Notes: generated by a model from the letters alone, not told the origin. Shown: positions 1 through 7,795, numbered from the stretch's first letter. The stretch is 10,496 nucleotides of DNA from Bacteroidota bacterium (GCA_018267355.1 JAFDYP010000196.1:1-10496); one strand, 5' to 3'. A program made the numbers and translations.

Positions 1-1058
1 ACTTGCACAATCATTTTGCGCTCACACATCTGCCGCGTACGTGGTGGGCTTTTGCGCTGTGCCTGGTGCTTTTTGACTTCCTCTTCTACTGGGCGCACAG
101 GCTGAGCCATGAGATCAATTTCTTCTGGGGTGCACACGTGGCACACCACCAGAGCGAGGAGTACAACCTCTCGGTAGCGCTGCGCCAGTCATGGATACAC
201 AACCTCATCGCGTTTTTCATTTTCCTGCCGCTACCGATCCTGGGTTTCGACCCGCTCACATTTGGTATCGCTGCCGGTGTAGATACGCTGTATCAGTTCT
301 GGATACATACGCGCGCCATAGGCAAGATGCACCCGCTGATAGAGTATATCTTTAATACTCCCTCTCACCACAGGGTACACCATGCCGTGAACCCTAAGTA
401 CATAGACAAAAACCACGCGGGCGTATTCATCGTGTGGGACAGGCTGTTTGGCACCTTCCGCGTAGAAGATAATGCTGAAGAGATCACCTATGGCATCACG
501 ACGCAGTTTAAGAGCTGGAATCCCGTATGGGCCAATCTGCACTACTACGCCGAGATGGGCGAGAAGATGAAGCAAATGAAATGGGCAGACCGCCTGCGTA
601 TGATCACTGCCCGCCCGGGATGGCTGCCAGACTACCTGGGGGGCTTCCAGCCGGTGCAGGAGGTAAACAAAGAGACCTATACAAAGTATGATGCAGATAC
701 CACAGATCTATTTCGTGTGTATGGTACGGTACAGTTTATCATCGCACTGGCGGGCAGTATCGTCTATCTGGATCACTTTGCCTCCATTACCACTTTCTAC
801 AAATGGTTTTTTGCCTCGATCCTCACTGTGTCTATCATGATCATCGGTGGCATTTTTGAGCGGAAGAAATGGACCGTATGGGCAGAGGTGATCCGCCTGA
901 TGCTCGTACTGGCCGCACTGAATAGCTACTACTACTACTGGTACAATCACTGGCTGACCATCGTAGAGATCGTGTCCGCGACGGCTTTTGCTGTATTCAT
1001 GGTGTGGTTTGTCATATCCGTATCGCGCCACGCTGAGGAAGAGGGCTGGCTGGCCTGA
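1..1058 (+). CDS. Sterol desaturase / fatty acid hydroxylase family membrane protein (5' partial)
   Basis: Integral membrane di-iron hydroxylase or desaturase of the fatty acid hydroxylase superfamily, expected to oxidise a lipid substrate at the membrane. Numbering from the TTG at base 3, the histidine boxes are HRLSH (32-36), HVAHH (45-49), an isolated H102 and HHRVHH (122-127). The typical NHAG...WDRLFGTF stretch follows directly, near residues 137-152. This is the iron-binding pattern of the family. Hydrophobic segments lie at about 16-30 and 68-92, and a cluster at about 235-340 forms a C-terminal membrane domain common in Bacteroidota members. The reading frame is open to the window edge and the first histidine box comes too early, so the N-terminal membrane segment is missing and the TTG is not the true start. 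It converges on the next gene with only 10 bp between stops. The substrate (sterol, carotenoid, alkylglycerol or fatty acid) cannot be told from this sequence. Confidence 0.9.
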   Translation, partial: LHNHFALTHLPRTWWAFALCLVLFDFLFYWAHRLSHEINFFWGAHVAHHQSEEYNLSVALRQSWIHNLIAFFIFLPLPILGFDPLTFGIAAGVDTLYQFWIHTRAIGKMHPLIEYIFNTPSHHRVHHAVNPKYIDKNHAGVFIVWDRLFGTFRVEDNAEEITYGITTQFKSWNPVWANLHYYAEMGEKMKQMKWADRLRMITARPGWLPDYLGGFQPVQEVNKETYTKYDADTTDLFRVYGTVQFIIALAGSIVYLDHFASITTFYKWFFASILTVSIMIIGGIFERKKWTVWAEVIRLMLVLAALNSYYYYWYNHWLTIVEIVSATAFAVFMVWFVISVSRHAEEEGWLA

Positions 1059-1068
1059 GGCAAGGGTC

Positions 1069-1986
1069 TTACTTGCTGCGCTTGAACAGGGATTTGCTCA
1101 GCATGAAGAATGGCTGATTTTCTGCGCCGAAACCTTCGTAAAAGCGGGCAATAGAATCCACCGAAGAACCCTCAAAGTCATATATCTTATCTGTACCTGC
1201 ATAGGATGCCAGGATCTGATCTACCAGATAGTGCATCCCTCCATTCTGCCGGGCATGCTCATCTGCTGCTGGGAGCAGATGTATGATCCGGTTGCCGTTT
1301 TCTACTACTATCACGCCGGCGCAGATATCGCCTTCAGGAGTTTTGGCAGCATATAGCCTGCCGCACTCATGGATAGCAAACTGCTGAGTAAGGCGATGCA
1401 GAAACTCTCCATGCCTGGTCTTGAAGGTTTTATCCTTGACTGCGGTATGCGCTATGTAGAAGTCTGTAAAAGAGGCAAAGTCCTTTGTGCTGAGCTCTTC
1501 GAAAACGAGGCCGGCCTTCTGGCCTTTTTTGATATTGCGCACTGTATTTTCAGAGAAGCCCTTTTGCAGCGCTGAATGCTTGCCGCTGAGCTGAAGTGTG
1601 AGATTGCGCTTTTTTGCCAGTGTTTTGGCTGGCAGTGAGGTAAGGCGGTTGTCATAGTTCAGATTCAGATTGACAAAGAAGAATTTTTTGAGTGCTTCTT
1701 TGATCAGTGCCTCCAGTATTAAGTCACTGCGACGCTTGTAAAACACGCCTAGCTGCTGGCTAAACAGCGGCTGATAAACGAACAGCATCCCCCACTTGCG
1801 ACCTATAGGCAGGGGCATCACCGCCTCATACTCCCCCACTACCAGCGCCATCCACTTAGGGCATAGGGCATCGAGATACCAGGTGTATGCATAGGGCAGA
1901 CTATTGCAGGCAGTGCGGATCACATCGTTCCACTTCGCTTCATTGATCTGGGTGCGCTTTAGTACGCGTATCTTGGGCGTGATCAT
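1069..1986 (-). CDS. FemAB/GNAT-like acyltransferase-fold protein
   Basis: 305-residue soluble protein that resembles the Bacteroidota FemAB-like/GNAT-fold hypothetical family. The best landmark is the C-terminal stretch with YDFEGSS at about 269-275 followed by IARFYEGFGA. In GNAT/FemAB proteins such a segment (a D-F-E-G-S motif, then an aromatic-rich helix) closes the acyl-donor fold. A central region, about 195-250, carries alternating beta strands (AGVIVVENG, RIIHLLPAA). There is no signal peptide or membrane segment. The ATG at 1986 overlaps the stop of the upstream gene by one base (TGATG), so translation is probably coupled and the two proteins are made together. The acceptor is unknown: an aminoacyl-tRNA-dependent peptide ligase role and a simple N-acyltransferase role are both possible. 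The family call is moderately certain and the function is not. Confidence 0.72.
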   Translation of the reverse strand: MITPKIRVLKRTQINEAKWNDVIRTACNSLPYAYTWYLDALCPKWMALVVGEYEAVMPLPIGRKWGMLFVYQPLFSQQLGVFYKRRSDLILEALIKEALKKFFFVNLNLNYDNRLTSLPAKTLAKKRNLTLQLSGKHSALQKGFSENTVRNIKKGQKAGLVFEELSTKDFASFTDFYIAHTAVKDKTFKTRHGEFLHRLTQQFAIHECGRLYAAKTPEGDICAGVIVVENGNRIIHLLPAADEHARQNGGMHYLVDQILASYAGTDKIYDFEGSSVDSIARFYEGFGAENQPFFMLSKSLFKRSK

Positions 1987-2708
1987 CAGAAATCCAATTC
2001 TCCTTTTTTCTTTGATTCTTTCTTGGGCGCGCGATAGAAGGTCTCACCCTTCAGGTATTTGGTCTTGAGCAGCGGGCAGATCTTGTAGCGTTCATCCTTC
2101 GTATCCTCATACATAGCAGCCAGTGTCTCAAATACACTGGTGATACCTATCCTGTCACACCACTCAAACGGCCCGAAAGGATAATTAGTGCCCAGCTTCA
2201 TGGCCATATCAATATCTTCTATAGAGGCTGTGCCTTCCTGTAGGGTATAGCAGGCCTCATTGATGATCATAAATATCACGCGGGGCTTGACCATGCCCAC
2301 GCGGTCCTCTACCGTGAGGAAATCAATATTGAAAGCCTTCATCAGCTCTGTGAGTGCAGGTATCTCAAATTTGCGGTAGGCACTCACCTCCCACTTTGAC
2401 TGGGCCATAAAAGTAGGCAAGGCATTGATGCCAAAGAGCTGGCATTTCACCTTGGCACCACTAGCGTAGACGGCCTCTGCCAGCGAAAGCTTGACCGCGC
2501 TGACGAAAACCGGCACCTCTTTGAGATCGGCATAGATCTCCATATTAGAAGGATCATCATCAAAATTGAGATCGAATATCACATCATATAGATCGAAGTC
2601 CTCCTCGCTATCGCCGTCTGAGCGCTCCACCTCCAGGGCAGGATTGGTGGACAGCCGGGCCCTGAGATCGGCGAAACGGTCATCTTCGCCTATGATGAGT
2701 ACTTTCAT
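1986..2708 (-). CDS. 3-hydroxyacyl-CoA dehydrogenase-like protein, possibly without catalytic activity
   Basis: 240-residue protein. Residues about 130-190 (VEDRVGMVKPRVIFMIINEA through GTNYPFGPFEWCDRIG) match the C-terminal helical domain of 3-hydroxyacyl-CoA dehydrogenases (PF00725 type). The N-terminus, MKVLIIGEDD, resembles the first strand of a Rossmann fold but lacks GxGxxG. The region where true enzymes carry the catalytic His (HFFNP) reads instead like LFGINALP, with no His. It is also shorter than the roughly 280-310 residues of canonical enzymes. NAD-dependent dehydrogenation is therefore doubtful; acyl-CoA binding or another role is possible. The frame extends upstream to a TTG at 2726, but that codon lies inside the promoter -7 box, so the ATG at 2708 is preferred. 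The gene heads a two-gene unit with the FemAB-like protein and ends in a Lys-rich tail. Confidence 0.82.
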   Translation of the reverse strand: MKVLIIGEDDRFADLRARLSTNPALEVERSDGDSEEDFDLYDVIFDLNFDDDPSNMEIYADLKEVPVFVSAVKLSLAEAVYASGAKVKCQLFGINALPTFMAQSKWEVSAYRKFEIPALTELMKAFNIDFLTVEDRVGMVKPRVIFMIINEACYTLQEGTASIEDIDMAMKLGTNYPFGPFEWCDRIGITSVFETLAAMYEDTKDERYKICPLLKTKYLKGETFYRAPKKESKKKGELDF

Positions 2709-2723
2709 CGTGATACTTTTCGC

Positions 2724-2756
2724 CAAATGTAAACAAACATTGGATTTGTCAGCAAA
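2724..2756 (-). promoter_or_regulatory. Bacteroidota-type promoter for the dehydrogenase-like/FemAB-like operon
   Basis: Read on the minus strand, TTTG (2756-2753) is followed after 21 bp by TACATTTG (2731-2724), an exact match to the Bacteroidota housekeeping consensus TTTG ... TAnnTTTG. The ATG at 2708 lies 15 bp downstream of the -7 box, which gives a very short leader, as is usual in this phylum. The position also rules out the upstream TTG at 2726 as the start codon. No transcript data are available here. Confidence 0.7.
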
Positions 2757-2771
2757 AAATACTTACCTTAG
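2740..2771 (+). promoter_or_regulatory. Probable promoter of higBA, overlapping the divergent promoter
   Basis: On the plus strand TTG (2740-2742) is followed after 21 bp by TACCTTAG (2764-2771), one mismatch from TAnnTTTG. The toxin ATG is 24 bp downstream. It shares bases 2740-2756 with the minus-strand promoter, so RNA polymerase or a repressor bound to one would interfere with the other. HigA-type antitoxins usually repress their own promoter. A weak half-site pair, TTAC (2763-2766) and GTAA (2778-2781), overlaps the -7 box but is too short to call an operator. Confidence 0.45.
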
Positions 2772-2795
2772 GCGTTAGTAATCCATCACGTCAGT

Positions 2796-3077
2796 ATGAT
2801 TTTATCCTTTGGAGACAAAGACACAGAAAAGATCTGGAACGGTGAACGTGTAAAGAAAATACCAGTAGAAATCCAACAAACAGGTAGGCGAAAGCTCAGG
2901 ATGCTGCATAACTCGGTGAATCTCGCAGATCTAAAAATACCTCCGGCGAACCGATTGGAGAAGCTGTCAGGGAATTTAAAAGACTTCTACAGCATCCGTA
3001 TCAATGATCAATGGCGTATCGCTTTCCAATGGATCAATAACAATGCGATGCAGGTAGAAATAATGGATTACCACTAA
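2796..3077 (+). CDS. higB: HigB-type toxin (RelE/ParE superfamily)
   Basis: 93-residue toxin of a type II toxin-antitoxin pair. HigB toxins are ribosome-dependent mRNA endonucleases. The family hallmarks are clear: IPPANRLEKLSGNLKDFYSI in the middle (about residues 50-69), RINDQWRIAFQW (70-81) and the terminal VEIMDYH, which is the C-terminal signature of plasmid-maintenance killer proteins. The toxin-first gene order and the small size also fit HigBA rather than RelBE. The antitoxin gene follows after 10 bp, so the two are co-transcribed. The module looks visibly richer in A and T than its neighbours and uses more AAA and ATA codons. That suggests separate acquisition, as is common for such modules. 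It lies between a metabolic operon and ridA. Confidence 0.93.
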   Translation: MILSFGDKDTEKIWNGERVKKIPVEIQQTGRRKLRMLHNSVNLADLKIPPANRLEKLSGNLKDFYSIRINDQWRIAFQWINNNAMQVEIMDYH

Positions 3078-3087
3078 AAATAAGAAA

Positions 3088-3387
3088 ATGAAAAGGCTTA
3101 AGAACATACATCCCGGTGAAGTACTCCTAGAAGAGTTTCTGACCCCGCTCAATATTTCAGCTTATAAATTGGCCAAGGATATCGCGATACCTCAAACCAG
3201 GATATCGCAGATCCTGAAAGAGAAAAGAAGGATCACTGCCGACACAGCGCTCAGGCTAAGCAAGTATTTTGGAAACTCCCCAAAATTCTGGCTGGGCTTG
3301 CAAGATGATTTTGATATAGAGGAAGAGCGCTTGTCTATAGAAAATGAGCTATCAGCCATCAAAACGCACATTTCAGACGCAGCTTAA
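3088..3387 (+). CDS. higA: HigA-type antitoxin (XRE-family DNA-binding protein)
   Basis: 99-residue antitoxin with an Xre/Cro helix-turn-helix. It opens with the family motif HPGEVLLEEFL (residues 8-18). The helix-turn-helix lies at about 24-47 (AYKLAKDIAIPQTRISQILK), followed by KRRITADTALRLSKYFGNSPKFWLGLQ, the conserved HigA C-terminal core. It neutralises HigB by direct binding and is expected to repress the promoter upstream of higB. Because that promoter overlaps the divergent promoter of the dehydrogenase-like operon, HigA may affect the latter too, which is inference. The start ATG at 3088 gives the expected N-terminus. The ridA gene begins 24 bp after the stop, so read-through is possible. 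Confidence 0.94.
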   Translation: MKRLKNIHPGEVLLEEFLTPLNISAYKLAKDIAIPQTRISQILKEKRRITADTALRLSKYFGNSPKFWLGLQDDFDIEEERLSIENELSAIKTHISDAA

Positions 3388-3411
3388 ATTAAAATAATTC
3401 AACTTTAAATC

Positions 3412-3792
3412 ATGGAGAAACATATCAGCCCCACAGCAGCAGCCCCCGCCCCTATCGGACCGTATAGCCAGGCCGTGATGGTGAACGGCACCCTGTACAT
3501 GTCAGGCCAGATAGCTATCAACCCATCTACGGGTGAGGTATTCAAGGGAGCTATAGAGGGAGAAACTGCGATGGTGATGCAGAATATAGGCGGTGTGCTA
3601 AAGGCATATCATATGGACTATACGCATATCGTAAAGACAACCATCTTCCTGAAGGACATGAACGACTTTGCGGTGGTCAATGAGGCCTATGGCAGCTATT
3701 TCAAGGATGATTTCCCGGCACGGGAGACGGTACAGGTGAGCCGCCTGCCCAAGGACGTGAATGTAGAGATCAGCTGCATAGCGGTGAAATAG
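3412..3792 (+). CDS. ridA: RidA family enamine/imine deaminase
   Basis: 126-residue cytosolic protein of the RidA/YjgF/UK114 family, whose members form trimers that hydrolyse reactive 2-aminoacrylate and other enamines released by PLP enzymes. The length is normal. GPYSQA (16-21), YMSGQI (29-34) and the C-terminal signature PARETVQVSRLPKDVNVEIS (102-121) are all present. The catalytic Arg is R104, and E119 matches the conserved C-terminal Glu. The Cys that follows the catalytic Arg by two in E. coli RidA is Thr here, which is a common variation. It follows the antitoxin gene after 24 bp in the same direction, so it may share transcripts, but there is no functional link between them. Family assignment is firm; in-vivo substrates are not known. 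Confidence 0.95.
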   Translation: MEKHISPTAAAPAPIGPYSQAVMVNGTLYMSGQIAINPSTGEVFKGAIEGETAMVMQNIGGVLKAYHMDYTHIVKTTIFLKDMNDFAVVNEAYGSYFKDDFPARETVQVSRLPKDVNVEISCIAVK

Positions 3793-3795
3793 ATG

Positions 3796-3823
3796 TGAGA
3801 CATGAGACGATAGACATCAGACT
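3796..3823 (+). repeat. Degenerate heptanucleotide tandem repeat (4 units)
   Basis: Four units of exactly 7 bp: TGAGACA, TGAGACG, ATAGACA and TCAGACT. The core AGAC recurs at 3798, 3805, 3812 and 3819. The repeat starts three bases after the ridA stop codon, in the gap before the lipoprotein gene. I see no other copy of this array in the window. The function is unknown. Confidence 0.7.
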
Positions 3824-3886
3824 AATGCAAACAGCCCGCTGCGTAATAATTTCTTTTTCCTTACGTTTATCGCTCAAAATCACTGT

Positions 3887-5365
3887 GTGAAAATAGCCAA
3901 GGCCCTTATAGTCATCGTCCCGATATTGATCGCTGCCCTGCTGATGAATAGTTGCCACAAAGAGCAATTTGCTAAGTCAGGGGCCTTGTCATTTTCTACC
4001 GATACGCTGACCTTTGACACTGTTTTCACCACGCTGGGGTCTACCACGCGCTACTTTAAAGTGCGCAATACGCAGAGCAAGTCGCTGCTGGTATCAGATA
4101 TCAAGCTGCTCCAGCTACAGGGCAACCAATTTCGGATCAATGTAGATGGTGTGGCGGGCACGGAGTTTACGAATGTGGATATACCGGCGCACGATAGTAT
4201 CTATGTTTTTGTAGAGGTGACGGTGAACCCAAATAATCAGAATAATCCATTTGTCATCCTGGACCAGATACAGTTCACTACCAATGGTAATACTCAGAAC
4301 GTAGTGCTGGAGGCTATGGGGCAGAATGCGTATTACCACTTTAGCGATAGTGCGGCTATAGGAGGCACTACCTGGCATAAAGACAAACCACACATTATTG
4401 TAAATAGAAACGGTGGTCTACCCATATTTTCTGTCGGACCAGGTCGCGTACTAAACATAGATCCGGGCACACAGATATTCATGGGTCCTAATGCTGTGAT
4501 CACTGTGGACGGTACCCTCAATGCCCACGGTGGTGACTGGAGTGACTCAATAGTTTTTCAGTATATCCGCCGCGACTATCAGAATGCGCCGGGGCAGTGG
4601 CTGGGTATCACCTACAGCCGGGGAGCTACGATCAATATGGACCACGTGATCGTAGACCAGTCTACCTTTGGCGTCTCTGATGAGTATGTGCTGGACCTGC
4701 TGGCCAGCTCTCAGATCACTACCAGCGATCTGCGAAACTACAGCAGCAGCGTTACCCCTACGGTGACACTGGATAAGTGTATCATCCGCAACTGCTCCAG
4801 TAATGCGCTAACAGCGATACAAACCAACCTGACGGCTACCAACTGCCTGATCCACTCGTCAGGCGGCCAAATGGTGGTACTGGGTATGGGTGGCACCTAT
4901 ACTATGAATAACTGCACAATGGCCAATGTATATAACCAATATACTAACCATCAGAATCCTACCCTCACGCTTATAGACCGCCTGCTCTATATAGATCAGC
5001 AGACACTAGTAGGTCCATATACTACTACGATCAATATCAGTAACAGCGCCGTAGTAGGTACGCAGGATAATGAGATAGCATACACCCCCGCGCCATCCAT
5101 GCTTAATGCACATTTCAGCTATTGCAACCTTACAACCAATATTGATACGTTTCACCTCCTTCAGGCTGCCGATGATAGCTGTGTGTACAATAGCAGGACC
5201 AATACTCTATTCTACAATGAACAATATAACGACTACAGGCCGGACAGCAGCTACTCGCCACTGCGTGATAAGGGCAACCCTGCCACACAGCGCCCTGACG
5301 ATCTGTATGACTATACACGTGGTAGCCGGCATAGTGTAGGTGCCATAGAGTGGCAGGGAAATTAG
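3887..5365 (+). CDS. Secreted lipoprotein with Ig-like domain and right-handed beta-helix
   Basis: 492-residue exported lipoprotein. The N-terminus is a short basic stretch, a hydrophobic core (about 6-19) and MNSC with the lipidated Cys at 23; the sequence after it (HKEQ) is charged, as in many surface-displayed Bacteroidota lipoproteins. Residues about 34-148 look like an Ig-like (HYDIN/DUF1573-like) beta domain. Residues about 165-440 have the spaced short beta strands and Asn/Thr turns of a parallel beta-helix (for example PTVTLDKCIIRNCSSNALTA). The C-terminus ends in RGSRHSVGAIEW, the usual closing motif of parallel beta-helix repeat proteins. The start is GTG at 3887, chosen because the signal peptide begins there. 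No catalytic residues can be identified, so a polysaccharide-binding, enzymatic or structural role remains open. The patatin-like gene follows 97 bp later. Confidence 0.85.
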   Translation: MKIAKALIVIVPILIAALLMNSCHKEQFAKSGALSFSTDTLTFDTVFTTLGSTTRYFKVRNTQSKSLLVSDIKLLQLQGNQFRINVDGVAGTEFTNVDIPAHDSIYVFVEVTVNPNNQNNPFVILDQIQFTTNGNTQNVVLEAMGQNAYYHFSDSAAIGGTTWHKDKPHIIVNRNGGLPIFSVGPGRVLNIDPGTQIFMGPNAVITVDGTLNAHGGDWSDSIVFQYIRRDYQNAPGQWLGITYSRGATINMDHVIVDQSTFGVSDEYVLDLLASSQITTSDLRNYSSSVTPTVTLDKCIIRNCSSNALTAIQTNLTATNCLIHSSGGQMVVLGMGGTYTMNNCTMANVYNQYTNHQNPTLTLIDRLLYIDQQTLVGPYTTTINISNSAVVGTQDNEIAYTPAPSMLNAHFSYCNLTTNIDTFHLLQAADDSCVYNSRTNTLFYNEQYNDYRPDSSYSPLRDKGNPATQRPDDLYDYTRGSRHSVGAIEWQGN

Positions 5366-5462
5366 CAGTCCAAAGCACATTTGCCCGTGCATAATTATTG
5401 TCAAAAAGCTACTGACAGAGAGGAAGTTTCGACAACTTTGAAGTCGTAAACACACCACTCCT

Positions 5463-7697
5463 TTGCCGCAGATATTCAGGAAGATATATTACTTTTTTCC
5501 GGTACAGCTGGTCCTCGTATCGCTGAAGCGGTACCAGCTATTACTGGCCTTCTGGGTCTTGTTGTTCTTTCTCGTAGCCGGCAATCTGGGTATCAGCTAT
5601 GGCGCCCCCTATTTGTTTTATGATCCAGAGTACCTGGACCATACGGGTTATCTCGCCTTTACGCTGGTGGGTATAGGCTTCGGGGCTTTCTACATATCGT
5701 GGAATCTGAACTGCTACATGCTGCATAGTTACCGATTCCGCTTTATGGCGCGGTTTCAGCGGCCTATGGGCGTTTTCTTTCTGAATAACTCGATCATTCC
5801 GATCGCTTTCCTCATCACCTATTTTACGGCTATCGTCCGGTTTCAGACAGAGAGCCAGAATTACTCCACTGCCAAAATATTTTTCAGTCTTGTGGGCTTT
5901 GCCATTGGCTTTGTGACCGTACTCCTGCTGACCTCTGTTTATTTCACCTTTACCAACCGCAATGCGCTGGAGGCCGAGCAGCAGCGCAAGAAAGGCGGAT
6001 GGCGGATGAAATGGTTCCGGCCTGCCTCTGAGGAGATCAGTAATGAGCATCAGGGCGAGCGGTTTGCAGATCACTACATAGCCTACAACCTGCGCATCCG
6101 CACTGTAGCAGCCCTGGAGCGGTACCACCCCGAGACTGTGAGGCTCATCTACCGCCAGCATCATACCAATGCGCTCTTTGTACAGATCGTGACGCTGTTT
6201 GCGATCGTCGGTATCGGCTTCTTTATGGAGAATAACCTCTTTCAGATACCGGCTGCGGCGAGTGTATTCCTCTTCCTGTCTATCGTGATGTCGCTCTTCG
6301 GTGTGCTGATGTACTGGGCCGAGGGGTGGGCTACGACTACTATCGTGTTATTTTTTGTAGCTGTCAATGCGCTGTACAAAGTAGATGTGCTGGGCTATGA
6401 GAGCCACGCCTACGGCATCAGCTACCAGCCCAAAGCGAAGTATGATATAGACCACTTTCGCGAGATAGCATCTAACAAGAATATACAAAATGATCTCGCC
6501 CACTTCAGGACGATACTGGACAACTGGCGTAAAAAAAATGTACGCCACCTACCTGCAGGCAAAAAGCCCAAGCTCGTCTTTATCAACGTAAGCGGTGGCG
6601 GTATGCGCGCGGCGGGGTTTGCCACGGTGGTGATGCAGCATGCAGACAGCCTGCTGAAAGGGCAGCTCTTTGACAAGACCTTTATGATATCGGGCGCCTC
6701 GGGCGGTATGTTTGGTGCGGCCTATATGCGTGAGCTCTATCTGCGCAAAAGCAAAGGAGATCCGATCAATATCTGGGACCGGAAGTACTATTACAATATC
6801 ACCAAAGACCTGCTAAATCCGATCCTGGTGGCGCTGATGAGCAATGACCTCCTGCTACCCTTCCACCAGTTTGATATGGATAGTGTGCTCTACTTTAAAG
6901 ACCGTGGCTATATGATGGAGCGCAAGCTCTCTGCCAATACAGACCACATCATGGACAAGCGCATCAAAGACTACTACCAGGATGAATATCTGGCTCATAT
7001 ACCACTGATGGTGATGCACACGGAGATCACAAATGACGCCAGGCGGTTTTTTATCAGTCCGCAGCCGGTCAGCTTTATGATGCGGCCGGTAGGCAAATAC
7101 ACGACGAACCGCAATATGGATGTAGATGCGATAGACTTCGTGCCATTCTTCAAGCAGCAGCATGGCGAAAACCTGACCATGCTCAGCGCCCTGAGGATGA
7201 ATGCTACCTTCCCCCTGATCCTACCTAACTCTGTGATGCCTACCGAGCCGGAGGTATACATACTGGATGGTGGCGCGCTGGACAACGTGGGCCATGAGGC
7301 TACCTTCCGCGTGCTGGGTGCCTTCAAAGACTGGATCAATGAGAATACTGACGGTGTAGTGATCATACAGATCAGGGACAATGCCAGACATGAATACGAC
7401 GACCTGAGCCAGGATAAAAAAGACCTCTTCACCATGATCACCAATCCCCTGGGTACGATCTTTAGCAATCAGATGAGCAATGAAGATTTTGTAGTGGACC
7501 AGAAGCTCGGCTATGCCAATGAGTCACTGATGGGCAAGGTGCAAATGATCGCCTTTGAGTATACAGCAGATGAGCAGAGCCAGAAAGCCGCCCTGAGCTT
7601 TCACCTCACAGAGCGGGAAAAGGACAACATCGTCTATGCCCTACAACGGCCTAATAATGCGGAGGGTTTCCGTTTACTACAGGAGGCGCTGAAGTAG
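5463..7697 (+). CDS. Membrane-anchored patatin-like phospholipase
   Basis: 744-residue protein with an N-terminal multi-span membrane domain and a patatin-like acyl hydrolase domain. Hydrophobic segments lie at about 24-43, 62-80, 107-126, 139-162, 237-254, 265-284 and 289-304. The lipase domain starts at about 369: oxyanion loop GGGMR (378-382), nucleophile elbow GASGG with Ser413, and catalytic Asp602 in DGGALDN. The Ser-Asp dyad is complete, so it is probably active on phospholipid or other acyl esters at the inner membrane. No ATG exists before residue 86, inside the membrane domain, so the TTG at 5463 is the best start; an in-frame stop lies at 5439-5441. Bacterial patatins are often only 300-400 residues long, so the membrane part is a large addition. 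The last 17 codons are repeated at 10422-10472. Confidence 0.9.
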   Translation: MPQIFRKIYYFFPVQLVLVSLKRYQLLLAFWVLLFFLVAGNLGISYGAPYLFYDPEYLDHTGYLAFTLVGIGFGAFYISWNLNCYMLHSYRFRFMARFQRPMGVFFLNNSIIPIAFLITYFTAIVRFQTESQNYSTAKIFFSLVGFAIGFVTVLLLTSVYFTFTNRNALEAEQQRKKGGWRMKWFRPASEEISNEHQGERFADHYIAYNLRIRTVAALERYHPETVRLIYRQHHTNALFVQIVTLFAIVGIGFFMENNLFQIPAAASVFLFLSIVMSLFGVLMYWAEGWATTTIVLFFVAVNALYKVDVLGYESHAYGISYQPKAKYDIDHFREIASNKNIQNDLAHFRTILDNWRKKNVRHLPAGKKPKLVFINVSGGGMRAAGFATVVMQHADSLLKGQLFDKTFMISGASGGMFGAAYMRELYLRKSKGDPINIWDRKYYYNITKDLLNPILVALMSNDLLLPFHQFDMDSVLYFKDRGYMMERKLSANTDHIMDKRIKDYYQDEYLAHIPLMVMHTEITNDARRFFISPQPVSFMMRPVGKYTTNRNMDVDAIDFVPFFKQQHGENLTMLSALRMNATFPLILPNSVMPTEPEVYILDGGALDNVGHEATFRVLGAFKDWINENTDGVVIIQIRDNARHEYDDLSQDKKDLFTMITNPLGTIFSNQMSNEDFVVDQKLGYANESLMGKVQMIAFEYTADEQSQKAALSFHLTEREKDNIVYALQRPNNAEGFRLLQEALK

Positions 7698-7711
7698 GCA
7701 GTGACAGATTT

Positions 7712-7725
7712 AATGCAATTGCATT
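7712..7725. promoter_or_regulatory. 14-bp perfect palindrome, possible operator
   Basis: AATGCAATTGCATT is a perfect palindrome located 14 bp after the patatin stop and 70 bp before the next gene. The half-site motif TTAATGCA occurs at 7710-7717 and again at 7739-7746. No T-tract follows, so it is not a typical terminator. The arrangement of a palindrome plus an extra half site ahead of the three-gene cassette suggests a regulator binding site. This is inference from symmetry only. Confidence 0.35.
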
Positions 7726-7795
7726 CACACGCTGAGCGTTAATGCAGGAAGTATTCTTTTGTATATTCGAAAACGAACTTAAATGCTATTAGCTT

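Noticed and set aside
2709..2726. TTG at 2726 as the start of the dehydrogenase-like protein
   Set aside because: The codon lies inside the -7 promoter element, and the ATG at 2708 starts the expected N-terminal beta strand.
2763..2781. TTAC-N11-GTAA as a HigA operator
   Set aside because: Half sites of 4 bp with a poorly symmetric centre are expected by chance; kept only as a remark on the promoter.
3862..3869. TACGTTTA as the -7 box of the lipoprotein gene
   Set aside because: It is one base off the consensus, but no TTG lies at the right distance upstream.
5541..6164. 207-residue open frame on the minus strand inside the patatin gene
   Set aside because: The plus-strand gene has clear catalytic motifs and membrane segments; the antisense product shows no recognisable domain.
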